A DNA stretch of 64,000 nt, from assembly GCA_964498585.1 (NCBI GenBank), contig CAZCHH010000006.1, positions 15,159-79,158 on the forward strand, in the 5' to 3' direction. The position numbers were made by a program, and so were the translations under genes. This document shows positions 17,513 through 25,862 of this stretch, one piece after another. The number at the start of each line of letters is the position of its first letter. Within the stretch, counting starts at the first letter, position 1. Below the pieces are notes generated by a model. It was not told the DNA's origin. It saw nothing but the letters and a program-made list of their open reading frames with translations, and made no database searches. This DNA comes from JAAYJM01 sp964498585. Its GTDB lineage: Bacteria; Bacteroidota; Ignavibacteria; Kapaibacteriales; UBA2268.

Positions 17513-18265
17513 TTAAATGCTTAAACCAAATACAAAATGAACAATCGATTCTTGAGGATTGAATATTAGAGATGATTTTACAGGTAGTTCAAATTCATTT
17601 GAAAGTTTGATTTTTTTGCTACCTGTTACTCCGAGATTGACAACACCAAAACTATTTCCAAAAGCTCCTGCTTTGGGTGTTAGTCCTAAAAATATGTCCA
17701 ATTTATTTTCGGAAACCGTTAAAGGGTAACCAATTTCAAAATAAGAAGAATAATAGTTCTCTCCTTTTTCATCTTTGTCTTTGTCTTTGTCAAATCCAAA
17801 ATATTTATCGTTTCCAAAGAAATAAACGGCACCATATAACTTTAAAGGAAATTCCTGAGGCAACTGGTATTCTAAGCTAAATTCGAAAGTATGGGCTGTA
17901 GTTTTATTATCAAAAACGAAATACCTTGTATCTTTAGATGCAGGAACACCAGTAACTGATGGGACGAAATAATCGCTCAAAACAAAAGTGAATCCATAAA
18001 CTGAATATTTCAAATAAAAATCTATTTCTTTGTAAAAATCAGAGATAGAAAAAGCACCCCAATATCCTACTTCAAAACCATTTATTCTATAGGAAATAAA
18101 TGGTTGAATACTTGGAGAATTTCCGTAATCGACTCCACGGAACACATAGCGGCTAACTAAATCAGAGCCAATATTGAAAGATGAATTATTTTCTTCTGAC
18201 AAAACCGTTTTGAAATTAATAATTAGTAAAAAGAAAAGTATGGAATATAAAATATGTTTATTCAT
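17513..18265 (-). CDS. Outer membrane beta-barrel protein (Gcw_chp/TorF-like)
   Basis: A 250-residue protein with a signal peptide (about 4-23), then the typical opening of the Gcw_chp family: SDLVSRYVFRGVDYGNSPSI followed by a short beta-strand and GYWGAFSIS. Alternating hydrophobic strands continue to a C-terminal VHFVFGLSI ending in an aliphatic residue. The family is predicted to form outer-membrane barrels, sometimes close to transporter genes, with no settled function. A run of D/K residues (about 155-165) is probably an external loop. It is a lone gene. Confidence 0.75.
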   Translation of the reverse strand: MNKHILYSILFFLLIINFKTVLSEENNSSFNIGSDLVSRYVFRGVDYGNSPSIQPFISYRINGFEVGYWGAFSISDFYKEIDFYLKYSVYGFTFVLSDYFVPSVTGVPASKDTRYFVFDNKTTAHTFEFSLEYQLPQEFPLKLYGAVYFFGNDKYFGFDKDKDKDEKGENYYSSYFEIGYPLTVSENKLDIFLGLTPKAGAFGNSFGVVNLGVTGSKKIKLSNEFELPVKSSLIFNPQESIVHFVFGLSI

Positions 18266-18765
18266 AAATCTTTCCTGTAAATAAAAACAAAAATATATTT
18301 TTTTTCATAAACTTTTTTACAATTTCATATTATGCAATTCACGAATTAAATTTAAACAAGTTAATTTAATTCGCTATTTTATTTTATAACACAAGTACCA
18401 TTACCTTCTTGAGAGTAATAGCACGGAGATGAATTAATAATTTGAATTTTATTTTTAGCACAATTAATTAATTTTATAATTTTAAATGTAATTAATAATA
18501 ATTTTAACCAAAAGACCATTTAACAGCTCCCCTGCTCTTGCTTATTAGGAGGGGAACAAGAACAGTTCAATTCTATATAATTATATTACCAATATGGACT
18601 ACTACTTGGAAGTTAAGCAATTATATATAATAACAAATTTCTTATCTTCGTTCCATTGCCCTCAAGAGGGAAATGCGTAAGGTGAGTTATCAATTTGCGA
18701 TTTATTTTTTCAATATAAATCTCCTTCCCATTAATTTTCGTTATGGAACAAGTGGTTCTGATATA
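18266..18765. other. 500-bp non-coding region between two minus-strand genes
   Basis: I found no reading frame worth calling. The segment contains a G-rich/C-rich imperfect fold (CTCCCCTGCTCTTG near 18526 against GGAGGGGAACAAGAACAG near 18547) and a small hairpin (CCCTCAAGAGGG near 18660). These could be decayed repeats, a structured RNA, or the leftovers of genes that once accompanied the orphan ABC permease just downstream on the + coordinate. Confidence 0.3.
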
Positions 18766-19644
18766 TTATCTATTCCATTTAAGCAACTTCATTTGAATTA
18801 AAGAAAAAACAATTAATAAAAGAAAAACGAGTAATGCAAGAGCAGAGGCGTATCCCATTGTGTCAGTTTTTTCAAAAGCATTAATATATACCTGATAAAC
18901 CAATGTCATAGTTGAATTAAGCGGACCACCTTTTGTCATAACAAAAATTTCAACAAATATCTGAAATGATTTTATTGTGTTAATTACAATAACAAAAAGC
19001 AGGGTAGGGCGGAGCATCTGAATCGTAACACGGAAGAATTGCTGAATTGGGCTTGCTCCGCTTAGTCTGGCTGCATCGTATAAATCCTGAGGGATTGTTT
19101 GCATCCCGGCAAGGAACAGAACTACATAATAACCAATTGAAATCCATACATCCATAAACATAATTGCAAGTAATGCTGTTGATGGATTCTGGAGAAATCC
19201 AAAATCTGACGGTGGAAAACCAAGCAGAATAAAAAGTGTATTTACATAGCCATCTTTTGCATATAGATTTGTGAAAATTAAAGAAATTACTACAAGAGAA
19301 GTTACTGAAGGTAAAAAATATGATGCTCTTAATATTTCTTTATACTTTACTATTTTACTATTTAAAATTGAAGCTAAAATTAGTGCAGATAAAGTTGTTA
19401 CTGGAACAGTTCCTAAAGTAAAAAAAGTAGTGTTGAAAAGAGCTTTCCAAAATATTTCATCTTTAAAAATACTTATATAATTTTCAAAACCTATATATTG
19501 AAATGAATTTGTAAGTGTTTGATATTTAGTAAAACTCATAAAAACTGCAAAGCCAAGAGGATAAAGCCAGAAGACTATTAAAGTAATAAGCCATGGTAGT
19601 AGTAAAATGAGTGTATTAGTATTTTTAAATATATTTGATTTCAT
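18766..19644 (-). CDS. ABC transporter permease, carbohydrate-uptake type (MalF/UgpA family)
   Basis: A 292-residue permease with about six transmembrane segments and the EAA loop YDAARLSGASPIQQFF (D190 to about 205), which docks onto the ATPase. This variant (DAA...G...P) is typical of the CUT1 sugar-transporter membrane subunits MalF, UgpA and LacF. Such permeases normally work with a second permease, a solute-binding protein and an ATPase. None of these is adjacent on either side, so the gene is an orphan here. The substrate is unknown. Confidence 0.85.
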   Translation of the reverse strand: MKSNIFKNTNTLILLLPWLITLIVFWLYPLGFAVFMSFTKYQTLTNSFQYIGFENYISIFKDEIFWKALFNTTFFTLGTVPVTTLSALILASILNSKIVKYKEILRASYFLPSVTSLVVISLIFTNLYAKDGYVNTLFILLGFPPSDFGFLQNPSTALLAIMFMDVWISIGYYVVLFLAGMQTIPQDLYDAARLSGASPIQQFFRVTIQMLRPTLLFVIVINTIKSFQIFVEIFVMTKGGPLNSTMTLVYQVYINAFEKTDTMGYASALALLVFLLLIVFSLIQMKLLKWNR

Positions 19645-19756
19645 TAAATTAAAAAAATAGAAATTCTAATAATTTTATATTCTGCTAAACTAATCAAACA
19701 ATAACACTTTTGGAAGTAAATTTTTTGAATTTAACTCTTAACCTAAATAATTCAAA

Positions 19757-19815
19757 AGATGACTAACAGTCAACTGATGAATAAAAAGTTCATTTTACCA
19801 AAAGTAAACGTCTTC
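19757..19815. repeat. Degraded composite repeat B+D
   Basis: GATGACTAACAGTCAACTGA (about 19759) is a decayed family B pair. It is followed at 19800-19815 by family D AAAAGTAAACGTCTTC. The spacing and order match the copy at 17317-17382. Confidence 0.4.
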
Positions 19816-19852
19816 GTTTGTATTTACTTCGTATTATTTTTGTATTAATCAG

Positions 19853-20467
19853 CTACCTTAAAAATTCCCGAAGTGTTCTGTAAAAAAGTTCTAATGGCAG
19901 ACCGACAATATTATAATAACAGCCCTCAATATGAGATACAAAGACACTACCGAAATCATCTTGTATTCCATATCCACCTGCTTTATCGAATGGTGAACCA
20001 GTAGCAATATAAGCCCGGATTTCATCGTCCTCAAGCTTTCTGAATGTAACAGCAGTTTTTTGGAATGTATTTACTTTTTTCTTTTTTAAAGTATTGATAA
20101 AGCACATTCCGGTAAAGACATAATGCGTTTTTCCGCTTAAATTATTCAGCATTTCAAATGCAGCATCTTCGCTTTTAGGTTTGTTTATTATTTGATTTTC
20201 TAAAACTACAATAGTATCAGCACCAAAAACGACTGCTGGATATTCCAATACTCTTGCTACGTATATAGCTTTCTTTTCGGCAAGCAAAGAAACGTATTCT
20301 TCCGGCACTAATTCTTCATTATGAAATTTTGTTTCTTTTACTTGCGAAGGAATAATTTGAAAATCTAATCCTAATTGCTTTAATAGTAAGTTTCGTCTTG
20401 GCGATTTTGAAGCTAATACAAAAGGTAAATCTAATTTTAAAAGTTCAGTAATTTTAATATTTTCCAT
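19853..20467 (-). CDS. maf: Maf-family nucleotide pyrophosphatase
   Basis: A 204-residue Maf/HAM1-fold protein. The N-terminal LASKSPRRNLLLKQLGL carries the SxSPRR nucleotide-binding signature, and the active-site aspartate D84 lies in FGADTIVVLE. The family hydrolyses dTTP/UTP or modified pyrimidine nucleotides to monophosphates and helps control septum formation and nucleotide-pool cleanliness. The start is divergent from murA, with about 90 bp between them. Confidence 0.93.
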   Translation of the reverse strand: MENIKITELLKLDLPFVLASKSPRRNLLLKQLGLDFQIIPSQVKETKFHNEELVPEEYVSLLAEKKAIYVARVLEYPAVVFGADTIVVLENQIINKPKSEDAAFEMLNNLSGKTHYVFTGMCFINTLKKKKVNTFQKTAVTFRKLEDDEIRAYIATGSPFDKAGGYGIQDDFGSVFVSHIEGCYYNIVGLPLELFYRTLREFLR

Positions 20468-20555
20468 AATTAAAATTCATATTAAAAATAATGCAATTTT
20501 AAGAAAAATTTGCTAATTTGGTATGATAAATTTTGATAATTATTGAAATAAAGAA

Positions 20556-21818
20556 ATGGATAAATTAGTAATAGAAGGTGGGCATAAGCTCTGTGGTAGA
20601 TTAAAAATTTCCGGCGCTAAAAACGGCTGCTTGGCGATGATGCCTGCAACAATTCTTGCTCCCGGAACATATCATTTTAAAAATACACCGAATTTGACTG
20701 ACGTTTGGACTATGTCGCGATTGCTCGGTTCAATCGGTATTTTCTGCGAATTAAATGGTGATGAGCTTTTTGCAGATTCACGAAATATCAATAAATTTGA
20801 AGCTCCTTACGAACACGTTAAAAAGATGCGTGCTTCATTTTATGTGCTGGGTCCTCTTCTTGCAAGGTGGGGGAGAGCAAAGGTATCCTTGCCCGGTGGC
20901 TGCGCCTGGGGACCGCGTCCTGTTGATTTGCACTTGAAAGGATTAGAAAAACTCGGTGCTAAAATAGAATTAGAAAGCGGATACGTTATTGCAGAAGCTG
21001 AAAAATTACAGGGTAATCGCTTCCATCTTGATATTCCAAGCGTTGGTGCGACAGGGAATCTTCTTATGGCGGCTACTCTTGCCAATGGCACTACTCAAAT
21101 TTCCAATGCTGCAATAGAGCCGGAAATTACTGCCCTCGCCCGTATGCTCGTTAAAATGGGTGCTAAAATTGACGGAATTGGTACTTCGATAATTGAAATT
21201 GAAGGTGTAGATTCTCTTCACCCGGTTGATGAAGAAATTATACCCGACAGAATTGAAGCTGGAACTTATTTAATTGCTGCTGCTATGACGCAGGGAAAAA
21301 TTGAAATTACAAACGTAAATCCATACCATCTTGCGACTGTTCTTGAAAAAATGGAAGAAGCCGGCTGCAATATTGACGTGAATAACGATACTATTCTTTT
21401 GGAAATGGAGGATTTACCAAAACCAGTGGACATTACTACTTCTGTTTATCCCGGTATGCCTACTGATTTGCAGGCGCAATGGCTCACTTTTATGCTTCAG
21501 GCACAGGGAACCACGAAAATTACTGAAACTATTTATAAAGATAGGTTTAAGCATATTCCAGAGTTAAGGCGACTTGGGGCTGACGTTGAATTAGCAGACA
21601 ACATAGCAATTGTAAATGGTGGGAAACGCTTAACCGGTGCGGTTGTTATGTCTTCAGATTTAAGAGCAAGTGCTTCACTTATTCTTGCTGCATTGGTTTG
21701 TGAAGGCAGGACAGAGGTTTTGCGAATATATCACCTTGACCGCGGTTATGAAAAAATTGATAAAAAATTAGAAACGCTCGGCGCCTCAGTAAAGCGAGTG
21801 AAGACCGAGTTGATATAA
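20556..21818 (+). CDS. murA: UDP-N-acetylglucosamine 1-carboxyvinyltransferase
   Basis: A 420-residue EPSP-synthase-fold enzyme that catalyses the first committed step of peptidoglycan synthesis (enolpyruvyl transfer from PEP to UDP-GlcNAc). The N-terminal SGAKNG motif supplies the conserved Lys. The catalytic Cys, target of fosfomycin, is present as C116 in LPGGCAWGPRPVDLH. The C-terminal half has SSDLRASASLILAAL and RGYEKIDKKLE, as expected. The E. coli CTIGAR motif here reads CAWGPR. It is a cytoplasmic, lone gene. Confidence 0.96.
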   Translation: MDKLVIEGGHKLCGRLKISGAKNGCLAMMPATILAPGTYHFKNTPNLTDVWTMSRLLGSIGIFCELNGDELFADSRNINKFEAPYEHVKKMRASFYVLGPLLARWGRAKVSLPGGCAWGPRPVDLHLKGLEKLGAKIELESGYVIAEAEKLQGNRFHLDIPSVGATGNLLMAATLANGTTQISNAAIEPEITALARMLVKMGAKIDGIGTSIIEIEGVDSLHPVDEEIIPDRIEAGTYLIAAAMTQGKIEITNVNPYHLATVLEKMEEAGCNIDVNNDTILLEMEDLPKPVDITTSVYPGMPTDLQAQWLTFMLQAQGTTKITETIYKDRFKHIPELRRLGADVELADNIAIVNGGKRLTGAVVMSSDLRASASLILAALVCEGRTEVLRIYHLDRGYEKIDKKLETLGASVKRVKTELI

Positions 21819-21822
21819 AATT

Positions 21823-21918
21823 GATGAAGATTTGGCACTTTGGTTAAAAAGTATGGGGCAAAATTCGAACCAAGCTGTAAATAATCTGATAAGAGCATTT
21901 TATTTAATAAAAAATTGA
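21823..21918 (+). pseudogene. Remnant of a small antitoxin-like gene
   Basis: About 31 codons (DEDLALWLKSMGQNSNQ... to LIRAFYLIKN, then TGA) read like the C-terminal half of a short ribbon-helix-helix-type or similar antitoxin. There is no start codon, and the frame is closed by the TGA at 21811-21813, which lies within the end of murA in another frame. It sits at the left edge of the toxin-antitoxin island. Assignment to a particular family is uncertain. Confidence 0.3.
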
Positions 21919-21955
21919 TATATGAATTTCAATAATTTAAGAACGATGAAATCAA

Positions 21956-22261
21956 ATGAAATTTCAATTAACATCAAAAGATATAAATGAAATTAAAAAT
22001 ATTTGTCGTGAAAATAAAGTAAAGAGTTTGTATTTATTTGGCTCTGCTACTTCTGACAAGTTTAACAATAAAAGCGACATAGATTTATTAGTTGATTTTG
22101 AAGATGTTCCACCTGAGCATTATTATGACCATTATTACAATCTAAAAGAATTTTTAAAAAAATACTTTAAACGAAATATTGACTTACTTGAAGCAAGAGC
22201 TTTACGTAATCCTTATTTAATCAAAGAAATTAATTTAAATAAAGTTCTAATTTATGGATAA
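21956..22261 (+). CDS. mntA: MntA-type minimal nucleotidyltransferase antitoxin
   Basis: A 101-residue protein with the minimal nucleotidyltransferase motif GSx10DxD (G29-S30, D41, D43) in a GSATSDKFNNKSDIDLLVDF stretch. In characterised MntA/HepT pairs the MNT protein transfers AMP to a tyrosine of the HEPN toxin and silences it. It overlaps the HepT gene by 8 bp, the antitoxin-first order of the family. The first 10 codons are nearly repeated at 23266, where they head a truncated ORF. Confidence 0.87.
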   Translation: MKFQLTSKDINEIKNICRENKVKSLYLFGSATSDKFNNKSDIDLLVDFEDVPPEHYYDHYYNLKEFLKKYFKRNIDLLEARALRNPYLIKEINLNKVLIYG

Positions 22262-22592
22262 TGAGATAAAAACATATCTATTTGATATTAAAGAATCTAT
22301 TAGCGAAATAGAGTCTTATTTTGAAAATAGAAAATTAGATTTTTTTGAGTTTTTAAATGATACTAAAACTAAAAGAGCTATCGAAAGAAACTTAGAAATT
22401 ATTGGTGAAGCCGTTAATAGAATTCTAAAAATTGACTCACAAATCAATTTAAGTTCATCAAGGAATATCGTTGATGTAAGAAATAGGATTATTCATAACT
22501 ACGATAATATTTCTTATGAAGTAATTTGGGGAATTATAATTAAATATATTCCAATTTTGAAGAGTGAAATTGTGAAAATATTAGATGATTAA
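22254..22592 (+). CDS. hepT: HepT-type HEPN toxin (DUF86)
   Basis: A 112-residue all-helical HEPN protein with the RNase motif Rx4HxY: R76, H81 and Y83 in RNRIIHNYD. In the described systems HepT cuts tRNA and is inactivated when MntA adenylylates the tyrosine, which is present here. Catalytic residues look intact, so the pair should be functional. The start is inside the end of mntA, giving coupled expression. Confidence 0.87.
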   Translation: MDNEIKTYLFDIKESISEIESYFENRKLDFFEFLNDTKTKRAIERNLEIIGEAVNRILKIDSQINLSSSRNIVDVRNRIIHNYDNISYEVIWGIIIKYIPILKSEIVKILDD

Positions 22593-22756
22593 TAGTTTTT
22601 TATTATGAACTCAACTTCCGAATTTTTCACTTGAGAAAGTGACCGTGGGGAACAATATTTTATACATTTTTCTTATCTTCTACAAAGAGTAGAATACTTA
22701 AGTTGTATTTTCTCATAATTTAAAATATTAATCGAACTTAAAACGTTATTAATTAT

Positions 22757-22990
22757 ATGGAATTTACAGATTATTTTAAAAATAAAGTATTAGCTAAAAG
22801 ACCTTATCTGAAAATGGAATGGATTGAATTTGTACTGTCAAATCCCTGTGAAATTGAATATCAGGAAGAAGATGGCAGAATAAGATACTGGGCTTATATT
22901 GATGAAATAAATAAGTTTTTAAGAGTTGTAACTCTTGAAAATGGAAAAACTATTCATAATGCATTCCCAGATAGGGATTTTAAATTATAG
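22757..22990 (+). CDS. Small DUF4258-like protein, putative toxin partner
   Basis: A 77-residue protein (EWIEFVLSNP, then DGRIRYWAYIDEINKFLRVV and HNAFPDR) of a small family often found directly before a DUF2283 gene. The pattern of one helix and several strands ending in a basic tail suggests a RelE/BrnT-like fold, but this is inference. It lies 8 bp before the DUF2283 gene, so they form a two-gene unit, probably a type II-like toxin-antitoxin pair. Confidence 0.6.
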   Translation: MEFTDYFKNKVLAKRPYLKMEWIEFVLSNPCEIEYQEEDGRIRYWAYIDEINKFLRVVTLENGKTIHNAFPDRDFKL

Positions 22991-22998
22991 GAGGAAAA

Positions 22999-23214
22999 AT
23001 GAAATTCGAATATTTTAAAGAAACTGATACACTATATATTGATTTGAAAGAAACAAACAGCATAGATTCCAAGGAAATTTCCAATGGAATTGTTCTTGAT
23101 TTCGATGAATCTGGTGATTTGACTGGTATTGAGATTGATAATGCTACAAAAGTAGCTGATTTGTCAAAACTTGAAGCGAAGCATCTGCCTGCAAAAGATT
23201 TAGTTTTTGCTTGA
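22999..23214 (+). CDS. DUF2283 domain protein, putative antitoxin
   Basis: A 71-residue acidic protein with the DUF2283 pattern: DTLYIDL near the start, GIVLDFDESGDLTGIEI in the centre, then a short C-terminal helix. It is preceded by a strong AGGAGG ribosome-binding site at 22989-22994, which is unusual in this window and would favour high expression, as expected of an antitoxin. It is paired with the DUF4258-like gene just upstream. The function is inferred from family context. Confidence 0.7.
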   Translation: MKFEYFKETDTLYIDLKETNSIDSKEISNGIVLDFDESGDLTGIEIDNATKVADLSKLEAKHLPAKDLVFA

Positions 23215-23265
23215 TTTGATATTTTATTTTTTAAAATGTTTTGTTATAAATAGCAAAGTAATCAA

Positions 23266-23331
23266 ATGAAATTTCAACTAACTTCAAAAGATATTGAGGA
23301 AAAAATAAGAAGAATTAAAGAAGAAAAATGA
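23266..23331 (+). pseudogene. Truncated 5' copy of mntA (21 codons)
   Basis: The short frame MKFQLTSKDIEEKIRRIKEE plus one Lys ends at a TGA. Its first ten codons, MKFQLTSKDI, match the mntA start at 21956 exactly in protein, and the bases just before (ATCAA) also match. It is a remnant of a second MntA gene or of a duplication at the right edge of the toxin-antitoxin island. Confidence 0.5.
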
Positions 23332-23382
23332 TTCAAAAACATAAATTAATACTGAATTTCAAAGATTTTAAGAATAATAGAA

Positions 23383-24447
23383 ATGAACTTAAAAGAAATC
23401 GGATTTAATGAGAAATTTGAAAAATTCAGCAAGGAAATAGAATTTTCAGGTTTTGAGATTGGAAGAATAATCACTGAGCATAAAGAAAGATATATTGTTA
23501 TTACAAAAGAAGGAGAATTTGACGCAGAAATAACCGGCAATATGCGTTTTACTGCAAAAGGTAGAATAGATTTCCCAGCAGTAGGTGATTGGGTAGCTGT
23601 TACTTCTTTTGATGATATTGCAATCATACACAAAATTTTACCAAGATTTTCAATTTTAAAAAGAAAAGCAGTAGGGCAGTTGGGTGAAATTCAAATAATT
23701 GCTACAAATATTGATTATGCATTTATTATGCAAGCTGCCACTCAGGATTTTAATATAAACCGGCTCGAAAGGTATCTTACAATTTGCAATACGTCAAAAG
23801 TAAAACCAGTCATCGTTATTAGTAAAGTAGATTTAATTGACCAAACGAAGATAGATAATCTGAAACAATTGATAAATTCTCGTATTGATGATGTTCTAAT
23901 TTTTGCAATTAGTAACGAAAGCAAATTTGGATATGAAGAAATTTTAAATTTTATGCAGCAAGCTAAGACATATTGCCTGCTGGGTTCTTCAGGTGTTGGG
24001 AAATCAACTTTACTCAATAACCTGTTGGGAAAAAATATTATGCGCACCGAAGAGATTAGCCATAGTACTAATAAAGGACGGCATATCACAAGCCATAGAG
24101 AGCTTTTTGTACTCGAAAACGGTGCAATTCTTATTGATAATCCCGGAATGAGAGAAATTGGAATTGCTGATTCCGGAAATGGATTAGAAATTACTTTCGA
24201 CCCAATTCTCAAATTAGCAATTAAATGTAAATATAAAGATTGTACTCATACAAGTGAGAGTGGATGTGCGGTGCTTCAAGCACTTGATAATGGCATAATC
24301 GACCAGCTTTCTTATCAGAATTATTTGAAAATGCTAAAAGAAAAAGAACATTTTGAATCTTCTGCACTAAAAAGAAAACAAAAGGATAAAGAATTTGGGA
24401 AAATGTTAAAGAACTACAAAAAAGATATTAAAAGAAACAAATTTTAA
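23383..24447 (+). CDS. rsgA: Small ribosomal subunit biogenesis GTPase RsgA
   Basis: A 354-residue circularly permuted GTPase. The N-terminal OB domain (about 20-95) is followed by the G4 motif ISKVDLID before the Walker A GSSGVGKST (G201-S208). The C-terminal zinc site has C282, C287, H289 and C295. RsgA checks 30S maturation using GTP hydrolysis stimulated by the ribosome. The extra N-terminal ~25 residues and the basic C-terminal tail are within family limits. It is a lone gene right of the toxin-antitoxin island. Confidence 0.95.
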   Translation: MNLKEIGFNEKFEKFSKEIEFSGFEIGRIITEHKERYIVITKEGEFDAEITGNMRFTAKGRIDFPAVGDWVAVTSFDDIAIIHKILPRFSILKRKAVGQLGEIQIIATNIDYAFIMQAATQDFNINRLERYLTICNTSKVKPVIVISKVDLIDQTKIDNLKQLINSRIDDVLIFAISNESKFGYEEILNFMQQAKTYCLLGSSGVGKSTLLNNLLGKNIMRTEEISHSTNKGRHITSHRELFVLENGAILIDNPGMREIGIADSGNGLEITFDPILKLAIKCKYKDCTHTSESGCAVLQALDNGIIDQLSYQNYLKMLKEKEHFESSALKRKQKDKEFGKMLKNYKKDIKRNKF

Positions 24448-24838
24448 AATGATTGAAGTTAATTTAGAAAATAAATTATTTTAAATCAACCGACGTCCTA
24501 ATAAACCGATGTTTGAAAAGAATCAGTTCTTGCTAATGACATCTTTTCTTGTCATTCTGGCGTATGCCAGAATCCATCTTGGGGAAGCAAGTGAGCTTGC
24601 CCACGAAACATTTGGGCAAGCCCAAATGCTTCAATTAAATAACTAAAATTGAATAGCGTTGAATAATAATAAGATGGATTCTGACATCCGTCAGAATGAC
24701 ACATTTAGTGATGTCATATCCATTTAAATAAATCCTTTGCTTTATAAGAGGGATACCAATAACAAGACTGCGAAATAAGAAACTACGAGGCATCAGGAGT
24801 TCAGAAATCCTTAAAATAATTAGGAAGTATTAACTTTG
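24448..24838. other. Intergenic region with repeat element A2
   Basis: 391 bp holding a degraded family C hairpin (24486-24513), element A2 (24551-24700) and its conserved right flank, including a decayed ATAAATCCTTTGCTTTAT near 24722. No gene is seen before the tRNA. Confidence 0.5.
24551..24700. repeat. Family A element, copy A2 (150 bp)
   Basis: The left end GTCATTCTGGCGTATGCCAG and the right end, which closes with GTCAGAATGAC, are imperfect inverted repeats. The internal TTTGGGCAAGCCCAAA is intact. The interior AAATAACTAAAATTGAATAG matches A1 and A3, and the right flank (GATGTCAT, then a TTTGCTTTAT module) is also shared with A1. Confidence 0.75.
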
Positions 24839-24912
24839 TCGGCGCGACTGGATTTGAACCAGCGACCCCTACTACCCCAAAGTAGTGCGCTTCCGGGCTG
24901 CGCTACGCGCCG
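24839..24912 (-). tRNA. tRNA-Pro(GGG)
   Basis: A 74-nt cloverleaf on the minus strand. The acceptor stem CGGCGCG pairs with CGCGCCG with discriminator A, including the C1-G72 pair typical of bacterial tRNA-Pro. The anticodon stem CTACT/AGTAG holds the loop TTGGGGT, giving anticodon GGG. The T-arm is TTCAAAT with a good stem. CCA is not encoded. Confidence 0.95.
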
Positions 24913-24919
24913 ATGAATA

Positions 24920-24927
24920 CAAAATTA
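24920..24927 (-). promoter_or_regulatory. TAATTTTG -7 box of tRNA-Pro
   Basis: An exact TAATTTTG on the minus strand lies 7 bases before the tRNA-Pro 5' end, at the same distance as for tRNA-Thr. Confidence 0.6.
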
Positions 24928-24951
24928 GCATTTTATTCGTTAAAATCAAAA

Positions 24952-24959
24952 TAGTTTTG
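24952..24959 (+). promoter_or_regulatory. TAnnTTTG box upstream of the lipoprotein gene
   Basis: TAGTTTTG lies 40 bases before the first ATG (25000) and 55 before the second (25015). It fits the -7 consensus; function is inferred from the motif and position only. Confidence 0.35.
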
Positions 24960-24999
24960 GTTATTTCAGAATAATTTTTTAAATAGCAGTTCTTGTAGA

Positions 25000-25623
25000 A
25001 TGCAATTTGTTTTTATGTTAAAAAAATTTAAATTATTAGTTATTTTATTTTCAGTTTTGTTAATTTCTTGCTCAGAGGAGAAACAAGATATTTCTGAAAT
25101 AAAAATTTGTAAATTTAAGCAGAACCCAAATTTAATTGAGGAAAAAAGAGAGTTAAAAGAATTAGCATTTACTGTTGGAATCCCGAAGACTTTTACTGAA
25201 CTTGATTCTGCACTTTTCGAGAAGTATTCTCCAGCAATACTTGATTTAGTTGCCGATACGAAGCTAAAAATAGAGCCACATCAAATCTATTATTCTGATT
25301 CATTAAGCACCTTGCTTTTTTTATCAAGAGTTTTTTTACCGGATTCTTTAGATAGCAAACAGCAGCTAAGTTACTTTAACAGTTTATTAGATATGCATTT
25401 TGATTCTTTTCAGTTGAGTAAATCAGAATTTGAAAAAGATAGCGTTTTGTTTACGCAATATATTATCAAATCTGATTATATGATTTATTTTAAATTTCTT
25501 TTCCAATCAAAAGAAAAGCAGTTTAATTCAATAGATTTTATTACAAACAAAAATAGCTTTAACGATAAAACTTCAAGTTTTATTGAAGCCGCAATAGCTT
25601 CAATTACAATTAATAAAAAATAA
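25000..25623 (+). CDS. Putative lipoprotein, unknown function
   Basis: A 207-residue protein with a lipoprotein signal peptide: a basic start (MLKKFK), a hydrophobic core and the lipobox LISC, with the Cys near residue 28. The ATG at 25015 gives a more usual signal length than the one at 25000. The mature part is Ser/Phe/Lys-rich and mostly helical, with no family recognised. The order lipoprotein then porU might mean an accessory T9SS role. About 240 bp separate it from porU, so co-transcription is uncertain. Confidence 0.65.
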   Translation: MQFVFMLKKFKLLVILFSVLLISCSEEKQDISEIKICKFKQNPNLIEEKRELKELAFTVGIPKTFTELDSALFEKYSPAILDLVADTKLKIEPHQIYYSDSLSTLLFLSRVFLPDSLDSKQQLSYFNSLLDMHFDSFQLSKSEFEKDSVLFTQYIIKSDYMIYFKFLFQSKEKQFNSIDFITNKNSFNDKTSSFIEAAIASITINKK

Positions 25624-25862
25624 AACAATTTAGAATAAAAAAAATAAATTTATTAAATATTCGTTAATAGATAAAATATATATTTGTTTTAATATTTATT
25701 TTTTATTATTTTTACAAAGTTATTTGAATTAAATTTACAATTTGTTCATTAAACTGAAAAAGATATCGAAAGATTTGCTACCGAATAAACATAGCTTAAA
25801 AAGGAGCTGCAGTTGTTTCTAAAATAATAAGAACATAAGAAACAACTAATTAGGAACTAACA

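Noticed and set aside
18594..18680. 28-codon ORF in the gap beside the ABC permease
   Set aside because: No ribosome site, no motif, length expected by chance.
23742..24212. 156-codon ORF antisense to rsgA
   Set aside because: It is the reverse frame of conserved rsgA sequence; composition and lack of motifs indicate a shadow ORF.
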